Notes: generated by a model from the sequence alone, not told the origin. DNA of 35,303 nt from Methanosarcinales archaeon (GCA_030625165.1 DAOURL010000007.1:1-35303); one strand, 5' to 3'. Positions 7,563-17,374 are shown, numbered from the stretch's first letter. Numbers and translations: made by a program.

Positions 7563-8411
7563 CTAAACCCGAAGACCCCTGACAAGCGCAACAAAGAGCC
7601 CCCCGATTATGATATCCGCAGTCGAACCCGGATTTGCCTTTTCACGGATCAAACTCTCATCAAATTCATGAACTTCGGATTTTATCGATGCCAGATCCCT
7701 GCTGCCCCTGATAACATCTGATGCACGCTCGCTGATCTCGATTGACTTGTCCTTGCCGAACTTTGTCCGGATGAAGGTATCAGGAGTCTCTGCAAGCATC
7801 CGGAGGAACGTGCACACGATGGCGTCATTGATGCTCATCGTATCCGCCTTCTTTGTGATCATATCCGCGCACCAGTTTGTCCGCTCAAACCCGCTCACCC
7901 ACTCGTTTGCGACCAGATCATGGTCGGCAGAGAGTCTCATCAGATCGAAGAGTTTGATCCCATCTTCCTGAATCCTGTCAGCAGAGTTCGATTCCCCAAG
8001 ATCGAAGTCAGGAACAGAGTCGATACGGACATTCGCAATCGAGAACGCACGATAGAACTCAACCGCGTCCTCGGAAGTGGTATTTTGAACTATCTTTGAT
8101 GCCGGCGTGTCGCTTCCGGCAGCCATCAACAGCGGTATCAGCAGCACGAACGCGCCGAAATGAGTGTTTCCTCCGCGCTGCCATCGCAGGGACTCCTCGG
8201 CTGCCGCACGTATCAGCGCGCCAGCGCCGGTGCGCGACCTTGCCGCCTCTTCCAGTACAGGGTATGTCCCGACCGCTGATGCCAGGAAGTGCTCAAAGGT
8301 CGTGTCAGGAAAGTCGTGATCCCGATCCACGTTTCCGGGTTTGGGATGGGCAGCGACCTCGAGAACCATTGCAAGTTGTGCGCAGCGCGCCAGATGTGAT
8401 GGATCGTTCAT
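7563..8411 (-). CDS. CitG-family (triphosphoribosyl-dephospho-CoA synthase-like) protein
   Basis: A 282-residue protein of the CitG/MdcB family. These enzymes condense ATP with dephospho-CoA to make the prosthetic group precursor of citrate and malonate lyases. The family hallmarks near the N terminus are visible: EVAAHPKPGNVDR, the FEHFLASAV segment and RGGNTHFGAFVLLIPL. In archaea without these lyases the CitG-like protein has an unsettled role, so I name only the family. The gene stands alone, with the MITE close behind its stop and degraded genes upstream. Confidence 0.75.
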   Translation of the reverse strand: MNDPSHLARCAQLAMVLEVAAHPKPGNVDRDHDFPDTTFEHFLASAVGTYPVLEEAARSRTGAGALIRAAAEESLRWQRGGNTHFGAFVLLIPLLMAAGSDTPASKIVQNTTSEDAVEFYRAFSIANVRIDSVPDFDLGESNSADRIQEDGIKLFDLMRLSADHDLVANEWVSGFERTNWCADMITKKADTMSINDAIVCTFLRMLAETPDTFIRTKFGKDKSIEISERASDVIRGSRDLASIKSEVHEFDESLIREKANPGSTADIIIGGLFVALVRGLRV

Positions 8412-8478
8412 ATCTCTTTATGTTCCTTTCTTATCGTTCCGAGCGTGTCTGAAGTTCCTCAAAGGAGATTTATACGAG

Positions 8479-8553
8479 CTATATGAAACTTTCAGTCAGA
8501 ACCGTTGCGATATTCTCCATTTCAGCATGGATCTTCTCTTCTATGCTAACCAT
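8479..8553 (-). pseudogene. 24-codon stub of the gene after the MNT nucleotidyltransferase
   Basis: An ATG overlapping the last eight bases of the nucleotidyltransferase gene opens a frame MVSIEEKIHAEMENIATVL... that ends at TAG after 24 codons. Minimal nucleotidyltransferases are commonly followed, with just such an overlap, by a HEPN-domain (HepT/DUF86) partner forming a toxin-antitoxin pair. The stub is helical and charged, as HEPN N termini are, but too short to identify by sequence. I read it as the remains of that partner. Confidence 0.4.
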
Positions 8554-8812
8554 ACAGCACTACTCCATCTCGTTTTACAAGTTTATTAAATAAACAATCT
8601 TTACTTAAATCGATAACATCTAGTGGCTTGGATAGATCTCTATACAGTTCCCAGCAGAAATCAAAGAAGGATTCAGGCGCCAGCCCGATTACACCAATGT
8701 CTATATCGTTCGCGTCTGTTCTTTCTCTGGATGAGCCGAAAAGTATCACTCTTGTCAATTTGTATTTTTTTGCGTATTTCAATATCAGAAGCTTATCGTT
8801 TTTGGATATCAT
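8546..8812 (-). CDS. Minimal nucleotidyltransferase (MNT, MntA-type)
   Basis: An 88-residue protein with the nucleotidyltransferase-fold signature: VILFGSSRERTDANDIDIGV (GS...DxD), and the later PLDVID strand providing the third acidic residue. It starts at the ATG at 8812; the frame is open further upstream, but that part overlaps another remnant and lacks domain similarity. MNT proteins usually act as antitoxins that AMPylate a HEPN RNase encoded next door. Here the next frame is cut to 24 codons, so the pair looks dismantled. Base composition is AT-richer than that of the flanking housekeeping genes. Confidence 0.8.
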   Translation of the reverse strand: MISKNDKLLILKYAKKYKLTRVILFGSSRERTDANDIDIGVIGLAPESFFDFCWELYRDLSKPLDVIDLSKDCLFNKLVKRDGVVLYG

Positions 8813-8834
8813 CGCATTCCATGTTTCCTTAACG

Positions 8835-9002
8835 CTATATCTGGATTTCGTCTTTGGTCGCAGCTGCCACCGCATCGATGTATGTGTCCAGCTTCGAACC
8901 GCTTGCAACGATTCCTCCAGGAAATGGCGTGATCGAGCCTTCGAGTTGCATGACCGCCTTTAAACCCAGCCCTTCGAAGCGCATCGCCTGCACCCGCGCC
9001 AT
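8835..9002 (-). pseudogene. Remnant resembling formylmethanofuran:H4MPT formyltransferase (Ftr)
   Basis: A 55-codon frame starting 9 bases after the PIN gene stop. Its middle reads EGSITPFPGGIVASGSK, very close to the conserved segment of Ftr, the enzyme that passes the formyl group from formylmethanofuran to tetrahydromethanopterin in C1 metabolism. Ftr is about 300 residues; only this piece and a loosely matching tail (AAATKDEIQI) remain. The frame ends at TAG before the nucleotidyltransferase. I read it as a fragment of a lost paralogue, not a working enzyme. A small protein that reuses the motif cannot be excluded. Confidence 0.5.
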
Positions 9003-9011
9003 CCCAAAAAC

Positions 9012-9389
9012 TCACGGAACAGAGACAAGATAACTCCGCTGCCGCAGATACACGACCTTCACGCCCCCTTCTCGTAACCTTCCTTTCAGTTCAGCATCGT
9101 TGGTAAAGACGGCAACCTTCATCTCGACCGCAAGTTCCACGATTGAATCGTCCACATTTCCCACAGCCTCCGCAGTCTCGATCGTCTGGCACCGGTCCAT
9201 GAGGGCTAGCGCAACACGGGCCGCGTCACTGCCCTTACCTCTGCCATGGGATGCGATCCCTTCGAGTTCGCGCGCCACCCCGGATGGGACGATCCAATCA
9301 TCAAAACCGAGTGCTGCAAGTTCTGAAAAGATATCGACACCAAACTCCGCGGGCACCATCAGTGCATTGGTGTCGAGTATTATTTTCAT
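9012..9389 (-). CDS. PIN-domain protein (Fcf1/VapC-like fold) downstream of aIF2-gamma
   Basis: A 125-residue protein that is all PIN domain. The acidic metal-binding residues can be seen as D6 in ILDTNAL, E41 in VARELEG, D80/D81 in NVDDSIVELA and D98 in FTNDAEL, so nuclease activity is plausible. In many euryarchaea this same gene (COG1412-type) follows aIF2-gamma in an operon leading to RNA polymerase subunit RpoE. That supports a role in rRNA or tRNA processing over a toxin role. Here a 190-base gap with a repeat separates it from aIF2-gamma, and rpoE is missing behind it. Confidence 0.85.
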   Translation of the reverse strand: MKIILDTNALMVPAEFGVDIFSELAALGFDDWIVPSGVARELEGIASHGRGKGSDAARVALALMDRCQTIETAEAVGNVDDSIVELAVEMKVAVFTNDAELKGRLREGGVKVVYLRQRSYLVSVP

Positions 9390-9440
9390 CCGGTATCCTC
9401 TTCAAATTAAATAGTGACTAAGCACCCATGTCTGTAGGGT

Positions 9441-9531
9441 ATTCGTGTGATTCGTACAATTCGTGCCATTCGTGATCTACTGGTGCTGATTTTATCACGA
9501 ATTCCACGAATGAAGCGAATGGCACGAATTT
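9441..9531. repeat. ATTCGTG-type intergenic inverted repeat, copy 3
   Basis: The left arm ATTCGTGTGATTCGTACAAT... and the right arm ...CGAATGGCACGAAT mirror each other around a short loop near 9483-9492. It lies between aIF2-gamma and the PIN gene and may separate two genes that are an operon in relatives. Confidence 0.7.
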
Positions 9532-9578
9532 GGTCACCACAGAAGATGCATTTTACCATTACTTTTGGAGTGGATACT

Positions 9579-10805
9579 TCATCCGACCAGTTCGCCCATC
9601 CCGATCAGACGCCATCTGGCTCCGATCCGCCTCGATATCGCAACCCCGGATCCGATCTCAGCGCATACAGGTCGCTTCATCTTGACCCTGACCACATCGC
9701 CGCGTGCGCCTGTCACGATGCCCACTGTGGTTGCAGTTCCGACGCTTAACATCAGCGGCTCGGTTGCGCAGATCGGCTCGACCTCTGCTTTGTCGCTCGA
9801 TCCGACAACCCATTTGAGGAGGGTGGTTCGCATACTAAAATCCTCCCACGTCGGCGGCAGCGTGCCTGGTTTGCCTGCAACCTGCCCTGTGAGCCGGTCG
9901 CTCTTGGTCATCGCCGGATCCAGCGTTGTGCCGATTGCAAGCAGTCCTCCGGAGGTCGCCTTCTTCTTCTTTTTCCCGCCTGCGATGATGCTTGTGATCT
10001 GCGTCGTAATCGGCACCCAGCTGACGCTGCCGATCTGCTCAACACGCCGTCCGGGTCTGATCTCGATATTATCACCGGTATGCAAGCTGCCCTCCGAGAT
10101 CGTGCCACCGATAACGCCACCAGTTAATTTCTCAGGAAGTATCCCTGGTCGGTTGACATCGAACGATCGCGCAACGATGAGGCGGGATGGCTTGTCAGGA
10201 TCAGGTTCCGGTGTCGGAATCGCGTCTTCGAGTACCTGGATCAAAAGATCGATGTTTATCTTCTGTTGTGCAGATATCGGGACTATTGGGGCGTTTTCTG
10301 CAACCGTACCCTTAACAAACTCCTTTATAGCATTGTAATGCTCGACCGCATCCTGTTTCGAGACGAGATCGAGTTTATTGTGGACGACCACGATGTTCTT
10401 GATCCCGATGACATCGAGCGCCATCAGATGTTCGCTCGTCTGCGGCTGCGGACAGGGTTCGTTCGCTGCAATCACGAGCACCGCGCCATCCATGATCGCT
10501 GCTCCGGAGAGCATTGTCGCCATCAGCGTCTCGTGACCCGGCGAATCGACAAACGAGACTGTACGCAGTTCGTCGGTCGTAGCGCCGCAATGCTGGCATT
10601 TCTTCAGAACAGTATAACACTGCGGCTCTTCACAGTTCGGGCAGCGCCTGAATGTGACGTCTGCATACCCGAGCCGTATCGATATTCCTCGCTTCAGTTC
10701 CTCGCTGTGCTGATCCGCCCATACTCCGGACAGCGCGCTGACAAGCGTGGTCTTTCCATGATCGACATGCCCGACCATGCCGATGTTAACACAGGGCTGT
10801 TTCAA
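9579..10805 (-). CDS. eif2g: Translation initiation factor aIF2, gamma subunit
   Basis: A 408-residue GTPase that carries initiator Met-tRNA to the small ribosomal subunit as part of the aIF2 trimer. Motifs in order: G1 GHVDHGKTT (residues 12-20), switch 1 around RGISIRLGY, a zinc knuckle with Cys 55, 58, 63, 70 and 73, G3 DSPGH (87-91), and G4 NKLD (143-146). Elongation-factor-like beta barrels fill the C-terminal half, ending in the [11 protein letters not shown] strand. A glycine/lysine-rich loop ([12 protein letters not shown]) in domain II is typical. It begins at the ATG at 10805. The PIN gene follows. Confidence 0.97.
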   Translation of the reverse strand: MKQPCVNIGMVGHVDHGKTTLVSALSGVWADQHSEELKRGISIRLGYADVTFRRCPNCEEPQCYTVLKKCQHCGATTDELRTVSFVDSPGHETLMATMLSGAAIMDGAVLVIAANEPCPQPQTSEHLMALDVIGIKNIVVVHNKLDLVSKQDAVEHYNAIKEFVKGTVAENAPIVPISAQQKINIDLLIQVLEDAIPTPEPDPDKPSRLIVARSFDVNRPGILPEKLTGGVIGGTISEGSLHTGDNIEIRPGRRVEQIGSVSWVPITTQITSIIAGGKKKKKATSGGLLAIGTTLDPAMTKSDRLTGQVAGKPGTLPPTWEDFSMRTTLLKWVVGSSDKAEVEPICATEPLMLSVGTATTVGIVTGARGDVVRVKMKRPVCAEIGSGVAISRRIGARWRLIGMGELVG

Positions 10806-11036
10806 TCGTTCATTTCCTCCATAGGTTATGTAGCATACATCTCTACGCCGATTATAAGTAACTTATGGGTGGACATGATTGTAACGTCCGTGGAGCAGTC
10901 TGCCGGATAGTACATCCCTATAGTCATCCGGACAGGAACCTTTATTACCTATTAGCATGTTTATTAGATTTAGTAATATTTCATGCCATTAACATTGAAT
11001 GAAGTATTACCAGATGGAAAGGAGGTATATCAAACA

Positions 11037-11300
11037 ATGGAACATGTTGAACCCGTTAGTGCAAAAACGGAGCTGACCGAACTCGACATTGAAGGCATCG
11101 ACAAGATTGCAGAAGACGCTGTGGATTTTATCAACAGCGGCAAAATGGATGTGAGACAGGCATCTGCCTGGGCTATACACAGTCTTGACGATCAATGGGG
11201 CTTCCCGTCGCTCACAGCGCTGTATCACAAGATGGTCGAGCGTCTCGAGAGCAACTTTCCGGCAAAGCGGGAACTGGTCAGATACGTTCAGATGTGGTGA
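11037..11300 (+). CDS. Small conserved-looking protein of unknown function (87 aa)
   Basis: I do not recognise a family. The protein is acidic and helical, with a notable stretch ASAWAIHSLDDQWGFPSLTAL and a C terminus ending in RYVQMW. The start is set by a near-perfect Shine-Dalgarno AAAGGAGGT (11018-11026) ten bases before the ATG at 11037. An in-frame ATG at 10983 would add 18 residues but would put the ribosome site inside the gene. A strong stem-loop with a T-run follows at 11311-11349, so it is probably a single-gene transcript and well expressed. There are no membrane segments or cysteines. Confidence 0.75.
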   Translation: MEHVEPVSAKTELTELDIEGIDKIAEDAVDFINSGKMDVRQASAWAIHSLDDQWGFPSLTALYHKMVERLESNFPAKRELVRYVQMW

Positions 11301-11310
11301 GACCACAATA

Positions 11311-11349
11311 GGATGTGCTGAAGAGATCAGCACGTCCACTATTTTTTTT
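11311..11349 (+). terminator. Stem-loop and T-run behind the small unknown gene
   Basis: GGATGTGCTGA and TCAGCACGTCC form an 11-bp stem (one G-T pair) around a 5-base loop AGAGA. Eight Ts follow at 11342-11349, close behind the stem. It looks like an intrinsic terminator, unusually well formed for an archaeon. Confidence 0.8.
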
Positions 11350-11392
11350 CTCATGCGGACATGCTACGGTTCGGGGCAGTGGTTCGCGCTGG

Positions 11393-11400
11393 TTTTATAT
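11393..11400 (+). promoter_or_regulatory. Putative TATA box of SepCysS
   Basis: TTTTATAT is placed 33 bases before the ATG at 11433. Normal archaeal spacing would give a start site very close to the start codon and an almost leaderless mRNA. No Shine-Dalgarno is visible, in agreement. Confidence 0.45.
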
Positions 11401-11426
11401 TCAGTGTGCTTGCAGTACAGATATGA

Positions 11427-12557
<1,131 letters not shown>

Positions 12558-12580
12558 GCTGCCTGTTCCCTGGTGAAAGG

Positions 12581-12812
12581 TAACTACTCAGGTACATAAA
12601 ACACTATCATGCGACTTCGCTATATCGGCACTGCTTGACCCGGAACACAACCTGATCCAAACAGGGAATTTAACCGCAGAGTACGCGGAGGGACGCAGAG
12701 GGGGATAAGCGGTTAACCACTCTGCGTTCCTCTGCGCCCTCCGCGGTTATTTTTCTTACCAGAAAGTACATGATCGCAATCGGGCGACCAATCAACATAC
12801 CTGAGTAGTTAC
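12581..12812. mobile_element. MITE family 1, complete copy (232 bp) with exact 8-bp target duplication
   Basis: The termini are GTAACTACTCAGGTA (12581-12595) and its perfect complement (12798-12812). The 8-mer GGTGAAAG precedes the element (12573-12580) and is repeated exactly after it (12813-12820), direct proof of transposition. The interior has the same CTCTGCG-unit hairpin and right flank as the copies at 1-141 and 7316-7551. It is inserted in the gap between the convergent ends of SepCysS and the first cohesin gene. Confidence 0.93.
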
Positions 12813-12840
12813 GGTGAAAGAAGGGAAATGATAGACCGCA

Positions 12841-13707
12841 TCATCCATCATTCTTCACACGTCTCACAGCAACGATCATAAGCAAGCCGATCAGTGCTAC
12901 CAGTCCGGGCGGCGTAAGTATGGGAACCGGCACCGGATGCTCGAATCTGTTCTCCTTGCAGTTATTCCCTTCATTGCTCTCGGCGACAACATCGTCCATG
13001 TCAGCGCAGACCTCGATCGTATCGCTATCACCGGTCATCGTAAACGGTCCGAGTGTGGCTGTGTGACTCCCGCCCGGCGATAATGCCGGAACAGCATCGG
13101 TTGCAGCATTGACTCCATCGATCGTAACCGAGGTTGTGCTTGCGCCTGCGTCACCAGAGCCTGTGTTTGCCACGGTGTATGCGATGTTGTAGGTCTTATC
13201 TTCCATGATGACCCACGATTCGGACTTTTGGGTTATCACGAGGTCTCGGTATGAACTCGTAAATGATCCGTTGTTCGTCGTGTATGCTATCGTGGTGCCG
13301 TTTATGTCAAAGATGTTTGCGGATGCGATGTTTAGCGGACTCGTATCCCCGTCATCGCATACTGCGGTGAGATCGAGATATGCAAAGGTCACGTTTCCAC
13401 TCAGTCCATCTACGTCAAGCGCATTTGCGCGCATCCATCCGGAACCATTGTTGATCTTGTACTTAAACGAGAAACGCAAATCGCCCTGGAGAACATCGGT
13501 CATACGAACTACGGTGGGGTCATAAGTGAAATTGATCTCGCCACCGCCCAGCATCACAGTATCGTTGATCCGGATAGGTACTGTGACCGTGTTACCGGGT
13601 TCGACACTGTAATCATCGATGCCGATGGTTGTTTCAGATGCAGATACGAGCGATATCGAGATGAGCATAAGTATGCCCAAACAGATCAGTTGTATCAATC
13701 TGGTCAT
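12841..13707 (-). CDS. Secreted cohesin-domain + CARDB protein with C-terminal membrane anchor
   Basis: A 288-residue surface protein. Residues 1-23 are a signal peptide ending SLVSA-SE. Residues 24-150 form a cohesin-type beta domain (DDYSVEPGNTVTVPIRIND, INFTYDPTVVRMTDV, GWMRANALDVDGLSGNVTFA). Residues 150-260 are a CARDB-like adhesion domain (YNIAYTVANTGSGDAGA ... VAESNEGNNCKEN). The C terminus is proline-rich (PVPVPILTPPG), then a hydrophobic helix and RRVKNDG, resembling an archaeal sorting signal. The cohesin part is nearly identical to the N-terminal cohesin of the next gene upstream (13740-15434), pointing to recent tandem duplication. It probably displays a docking site on the cell surface. 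Confidence 0.8.
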   Translation of the reverse strand: MTRLIQLICLGILMLISISLVSASETTIGIDDYSVEPGNTVTVPIRINDTVMLGGGEINFTYDPTVVRMTDVLQGDLRFSFKYKINNGSGWMRANALDVDGLSGNVTFAYLDLTAVCDDGDTSPLNIASANIFDINGTTIAYTTNNGSFTSSYRDLVITQKSESWVIMEDKTYNIAYTVANTGSGDAGASTTSVTIDGVNAATDAVPALSPGGSHTATLGPFTMTGDSDTIEVCADMDDVVAESNEGNNCKENRFEHPVPVPILTPPGLVALIGLLMIVAVRRVKNDG

Positions 13708-13739
13708 GGTATCAGAAATAAAAAAGGAGGGAGAGGAGA

Positions 13740-15434
13740 TTAAGGTTCCTCTACCCTGCCGCTCGTGTACTTTGCTATGTACAATGCGTCCAGCATATCC
13801 ACAACACCATCTCCTATCGGGTCTCCAGCTTCGCCTGCGACATCCCCAACCAGTACGCCTGGTGGATTCAAGGCTTCCGGTTCCAGACCTGCTACATAGT
13901 TGGATATGTAATCCACATCCATCTCGTCGACGAGACCATCACCGTTCACATCGCCTCTCTTAAGGACTGTTAGCTCGATGCTCACCGAATCATTGATGCC
14001 TCCATCGTTATCGGTTGCATTGATAGTCAACTGGTGGGTGAAGTCCGGGGCATTAATAGCAGCAACAACCTCTGTTGCGTTCGTGGTCACTTCCCATACA
14101 TCCCCCAAGATGTGCTCCATCGGCTGGACAGGTGATCCGCCTATTGATGAGAGATTGATAGTTACCGCGATGATGCTACCGTCCGTATCGGTTACCTGAG
14201 CACTCAGCGAAGTGACGTTTGTTCCGGGTGTTCTGGGTCTGCCGTTGTCGTAGAGTATCGTATCAGGAGTTCTGGATACGTTTGTCACCTCTGGCGGTAC
14301 GTTTTCCCGGATGCTGAACGTTCCATTCCTCCTGATGTGGACGATTTCCTTGAAGGATACGTCAAGCAACCGGCTATCCTCAAACTCCATCTCGCTCACA
14401 TCACTCTTGTTGCCAACAGCAGCGAGAGTGACGTGTGCAAAGGTCACGTTTCCACTCAGTCCATCCACATCAAGCGCGTTTGCACGCATCCATCCGGAAC
14501 CATTGTTGACATTAAACTTAAATGAGTAACGCATGTCGCCCCGGGCAACATCAGTCATACGAACTACTGTGGGATCATAAGTGAAATTGATCTCGCAGAC
14601 GCTCATATCCACCGTGTCAAAGACCATGATCGGGACGGTCATATTCCCCCCCGGCATTACAACAACATCTTCTATGTACAGGGTTGCCGGGAGTCTCGCC
14701 TCGTACGTCGCTGAGTTGTCCGTAGCCGCATTGCTGTTATTTGACGCGTCGGTTGCAACAACGGTTACGTTGTATGTGCCTGGAGCTCCGGCAGCCGTTA
14801 TCGTGCCTTCCCACGTATCGCTTCCGGCATCTGCAAGGGAAACACCGTCAGCAGTCACACTCGCTATGCCTGACGCATCGGTTGCGGTGACAATCACGTT
14901 GATCGACCCGTTTGGTGCAACCACTGTCGGATCAAGCACCACTGAATGTATCACCGGTGGTGTCGTGTCGTTTGCCGATATGATCGCAAATGACCCATTG
15001 TTCACTGTGTATGATATCTCGGTGTAGTTTATATCAACGAGGTTTATGGATGTGATGTTTAGCGGGCTCGTATCTCCGTCATCGCCCACTGCGGTGAGAT
15101 CGATATATGCAAAGGTCACGTTTCCACTCAGTCCCTCCGTGTCAAGCGCATTTGCGCGCATCCATCCGGAACCATTGTTGACATTAGACATAAACGAGAA
15201 ACGCAAATCGCCCTGGAGGACATCGGTCATACGAACTACTGTTGGGTCATAAGTGAAATTGATCTCGCAGCCGCCCAGCATCACCGTATCGTTGATCCGG
15301 ATCGGTGCTGTGACTGTGTTGCCGGGTTCGACGCTGTAATCATCGACGCCGATGGTCGTTTCAGATGCAGCTACAAGCGATATCGAGATGAGCATAAGTA
15401 TGCTCAAACAGGTAAGTTGTATTAATTTAGTCAT
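13740..15434 (-). CDS. Secreted protein with two cohesins, Ig-like modules and a C-terminal dockerin
   Basis: A 564-residue modular protein. A signal peptide (about 1-23) is followed by cohesin 1 (24-150), an Ig-like module starting TTPPVIHSVVLDPTV (155-245), cohesin 2 (247-375), a second Ig-like module (378-490) and a dockerin (about 494-564). The dockerin has two calcium-binding repeats, GDVNGDGLVDEMDVDYISNY and GDPIGDGVVDMLDALYIAKY, each with a D-x-N/G-x-D loop. Cohesin and dockerin modules bind each other in cellulosome-like assemblies; having both in one chain allows chaining. There is no catalytic domain. Its 3' end closely matches that of the next gene (15467-17374), while its 5' end matches 12841-13707, so it is a mosaic. 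Confidence 0.82.
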   Translation of the reverse strand: MTKLIQLTCLSILMLISISLVAASETTIGVDDYSVEPGNTVTAPIRINDTVMLGGCEINFTYDPTVVRMTDVLQGDLRFSFMSNVNNGSGWMRANALDTEGLSGNVTFAYIDLTAVGDDGDTSPLNITSINLVDINYTEISYTVNNGSFAIISANDTTPPVIHSVVLDPTVVAPNGSINVIVTATDASGIASVTADGVSLADAGSDTWEGTITAAGAPGTYNVTVVATDASNNSNAATDNSATYEARLPATLYIEDVVVMPGGNMTVPIMVFDTVDMSVCEINFTYDPTVVRMTDVARGDMRYSFKFNVNNGSGWMRANALDVDGLSGNVTFAHVTLAAVGNKSDVSEMEFEDSRLLDVSFKEIVHIRRNGTFSIRENVPPEVTNVSRTPDTILYDNGRPRTPGTNVTSLSAQVTDTDGSIIAVTINLSSIGGSPVQPMEHILGDVWEVTTNATEVVAAINAPDFTHQLTINATDNDGGINDSVSIELTVLKRGDVNGDGLVDEMDVDYISNYVAGLEPEALNPPGVLVGDVAGEAGDPIGDGVVDMLDALYIAKYTSGRVEEP

Positions 15435-15466
15435 GGTATCAGAAATAAAAAAGGAGGGAGAGGAGG

Positions 15467-17374
15467 TTAGGGCTCCTCTACCATGCCGCTCGTGTACTTT
15501 GCTATGTACAATGCGTCCATCAGATCCACAACGCCGTTACCTACCGGGTTTCCAGCGTCACCTATAACGTCCCCTGCCAGTACACCTGGTGGATTCGAGG
15601 CTTCCGGTTCCAGACCTGCCAGATAGCGGGATATGTAATCCGCATCCATCTTGTCAACGAGACCATCACCGTTCACATCGCCCCTCTTGAGGACGGTTAG
15701 CTCGATGCTCGCCGAATCATTGATGCCTCCATCGTCATCAGTTGCAGTGATAACCAACTCGTGGGTGAAGTTCGGGGCATTAAGAGCACCAGCAACCTCT
15801 GTTGCGTTCGTGGTCACTTCCCATAGATCCCCTGCGACGTACTCCATCGGCTGGACAGGTGATCCGCCTATCGATGAGAGATTGATGGTGACCGCGGTGA
15901 TGCTACCGTCCGTGTCGGTCACATACGCACTCAGCGAAGTGATGTCTGTTCCGGGTGTTCTGGGTCTGCCGTTGTCATAGAGTATCATATCAGGAGTTGC
16001 GGATACGTTTGTCACATCTGGCAGTACGTTTGGCAGGATGCTAAACGTTCCATTATCCCTTATGTGGGTGATCTCACCGAAGGATGTGTCGAGCAATCGG
16101 CTATCCTCAAACTCCATCTCGCTCACATCACTCTTGTTGCCAACAGCAGCGAGGGTGACGTGTGCAAAGACCACGTTCCCACTCTGTCCATACACATCAA
16201 GCGCGTTTGCACGCATCCATCCGGAACCGTTGTTGATGTTGTACTCAAACGAGAAGTTCAGGTCGCCCCGTGCGACATCGGTCACATAAACGACTGTTGG
16301 GTCATACGTGAAAGTGATCTCGCAGCCGCTCATATCCACCACGTCGAAGACCATGATCGGGACGGTCTTATTCTCTCCTCGTCTTATGGCAACATCTTCT
16401 ATGGATAGGGTTACTGGAAGTCTCGCCTCGTACGTCGTTGAACTGTCCGTAGCCATATTGCTGTTGTTTGACGCGTCGGCTGCAACAACGGTTACGTTGT
16501 ATGTGCCCGGAGTGCCTGCAGCTGTTATCGTGCCTTCGTAAGTGTCGTTAGCAACGAGCGCGAGTACAATGCCGTTAGCAGTCACACTGGCTATGCCTGA
16601 GTCGTCGGTTGCGGTGACGGTCACGTTGATCGACCCGTTCGGTGCAACCTCTGTCGGATCAAGCACCACTGAGATTATCTCTGGCGGTGTTGTGTCTCCT
16701 GGCTCTGGTACCGTATACGTCGCTGAGTCGTCCGTAGCGTTATTGCCGTTCGGTGATGCATCAGTTGCAACAACGGTTACGTTGTATGTGCCCGGAGTGC
16801 CTGCAGCCGTTATCGTGCCAGTCCATGTGTCGTTTCCAGCATCTGCAAGTGAGACGCCTTCAGCAGTCACACTGGCTATGCCGGAGTCGTCGGTTGCGGT
16901 GACGGTCACGTTGATCGACCCATTCGGTTCAGATACTGTCGGATCAAGCACCACTGAGTGAATCGTCGGTGGTGTCGCGTCTCCTGGCTCTGCGAGACTG
17001 ATGTTGTACACGAATCCGCCAGCATCCAACTCATTCTGGGTAACTACGTGTTCTGTGACACTCGACTGGCTTTCATCCGGACTTGCGGCGTTGAACTGCA
17101 ACGTATCATTAACGCTTACGTTATCGCTGTCCAGCACCATCTGGTAATCGTTCGAGCTTTCGTTCGTCTCGGCTACCCATGTACCACTTGTATCCAGGTT
17201 TGTTATGTTGACCGTGGGATCGTTGCATTCGCTACCGTTTTCATAGAAAACGACTCCACTGATCACAAACGAAGCTGTCGGCGCAGCATAAGCTGCAGAC
17301 ATTGTTCCAATCATTACCACGATTGCAATGATTGCGCATCTCAAATACGATCTATTTGGGTTCATTCTTTCCAT
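15467..17374 (-). CDS. Secreted cohesin protein with Ig-like modules and C-terminal dockerin
   Basis: A 635-residue surface or exported protein. A signal peptide (about 1-30, MIGTMSAAYAAP) is followed by a carboxypeptidase-regulatory/Cna-B-like beta module (36-125, ISGVVFYENGSECNDPTVNI). Then come two near-identical Ig-like modules (about 130-220 and 225-318), one cohesin (320-445), a further Ig-like module (450-565) and a dockerin with GDVNGDGLVDKMDADYISRY and GNPVGNGVVDLMDALYIAKY repeats. In the second loop a calcium-ligand position reads N (GNG) instead of the usual D. Many NxS/T sequons suggest N-glycosylation. It is the first of three head-to-tail related genes, with paired hairpins upstream of its start. 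Confidence 0.82.
   Translation of the reverse strand: MERMNPNRSYLRCAIIAIVVMIGTMSAAYAAPTASFVISGVVFYENGSECNDPTVNITNLDTSGTWVAETNESSNDYQMVLDSDNVSVNDTLQFNAASPDESQSSVTEHVVTQNELDAGGFVYNISLAEPGDATPPTIHSVVLDPTVSEPNGSINVTVTATDDSGIASVTAEGVSLADAGNDTWTGTITAAGTPGTYNVTVVATDASPNGNNATDDSATYTVPEPGDTTPPEIISVVLDPTEVAPNGSINVTVTATDDSGIASVTANGIVLALVANDTYEGTITAAGTPGTYNVTVVAADASNNSNMATDSSTTYEARLPVTLSIEDVAIRRGENKTVPIMVFDVVDMSGCEITFTYDPTVVYVTDVARGDLNFSFEYNINNGSGWMRANALDVYGQSGNVVFAHVTLAAVGNKSDVSEMEFEDSRLLDTSFGEITHIRDNGTFSILPNVLPDVTNVSATPDMILYDNGRPRTPGTDITSLSAYVTDTDGSITAVTINLSSIGGSPVQPMEYVAGDLWEVTTNATEVAGALNAPNFTHELVITATDDDGGINDSASIELTVLKRGDVNGDGLVDKMDADYISRYLAGLEPEASNPPGVLAGDVIGDAGNPVGNGVVDLMDALYIAKYTSGMVEEP

Noticed and set aside
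7265-7594. 109-residue minus-strand frame
   Set aside because: It runs through the MITE hairpin and its codons reflect the repeat, not a protein.
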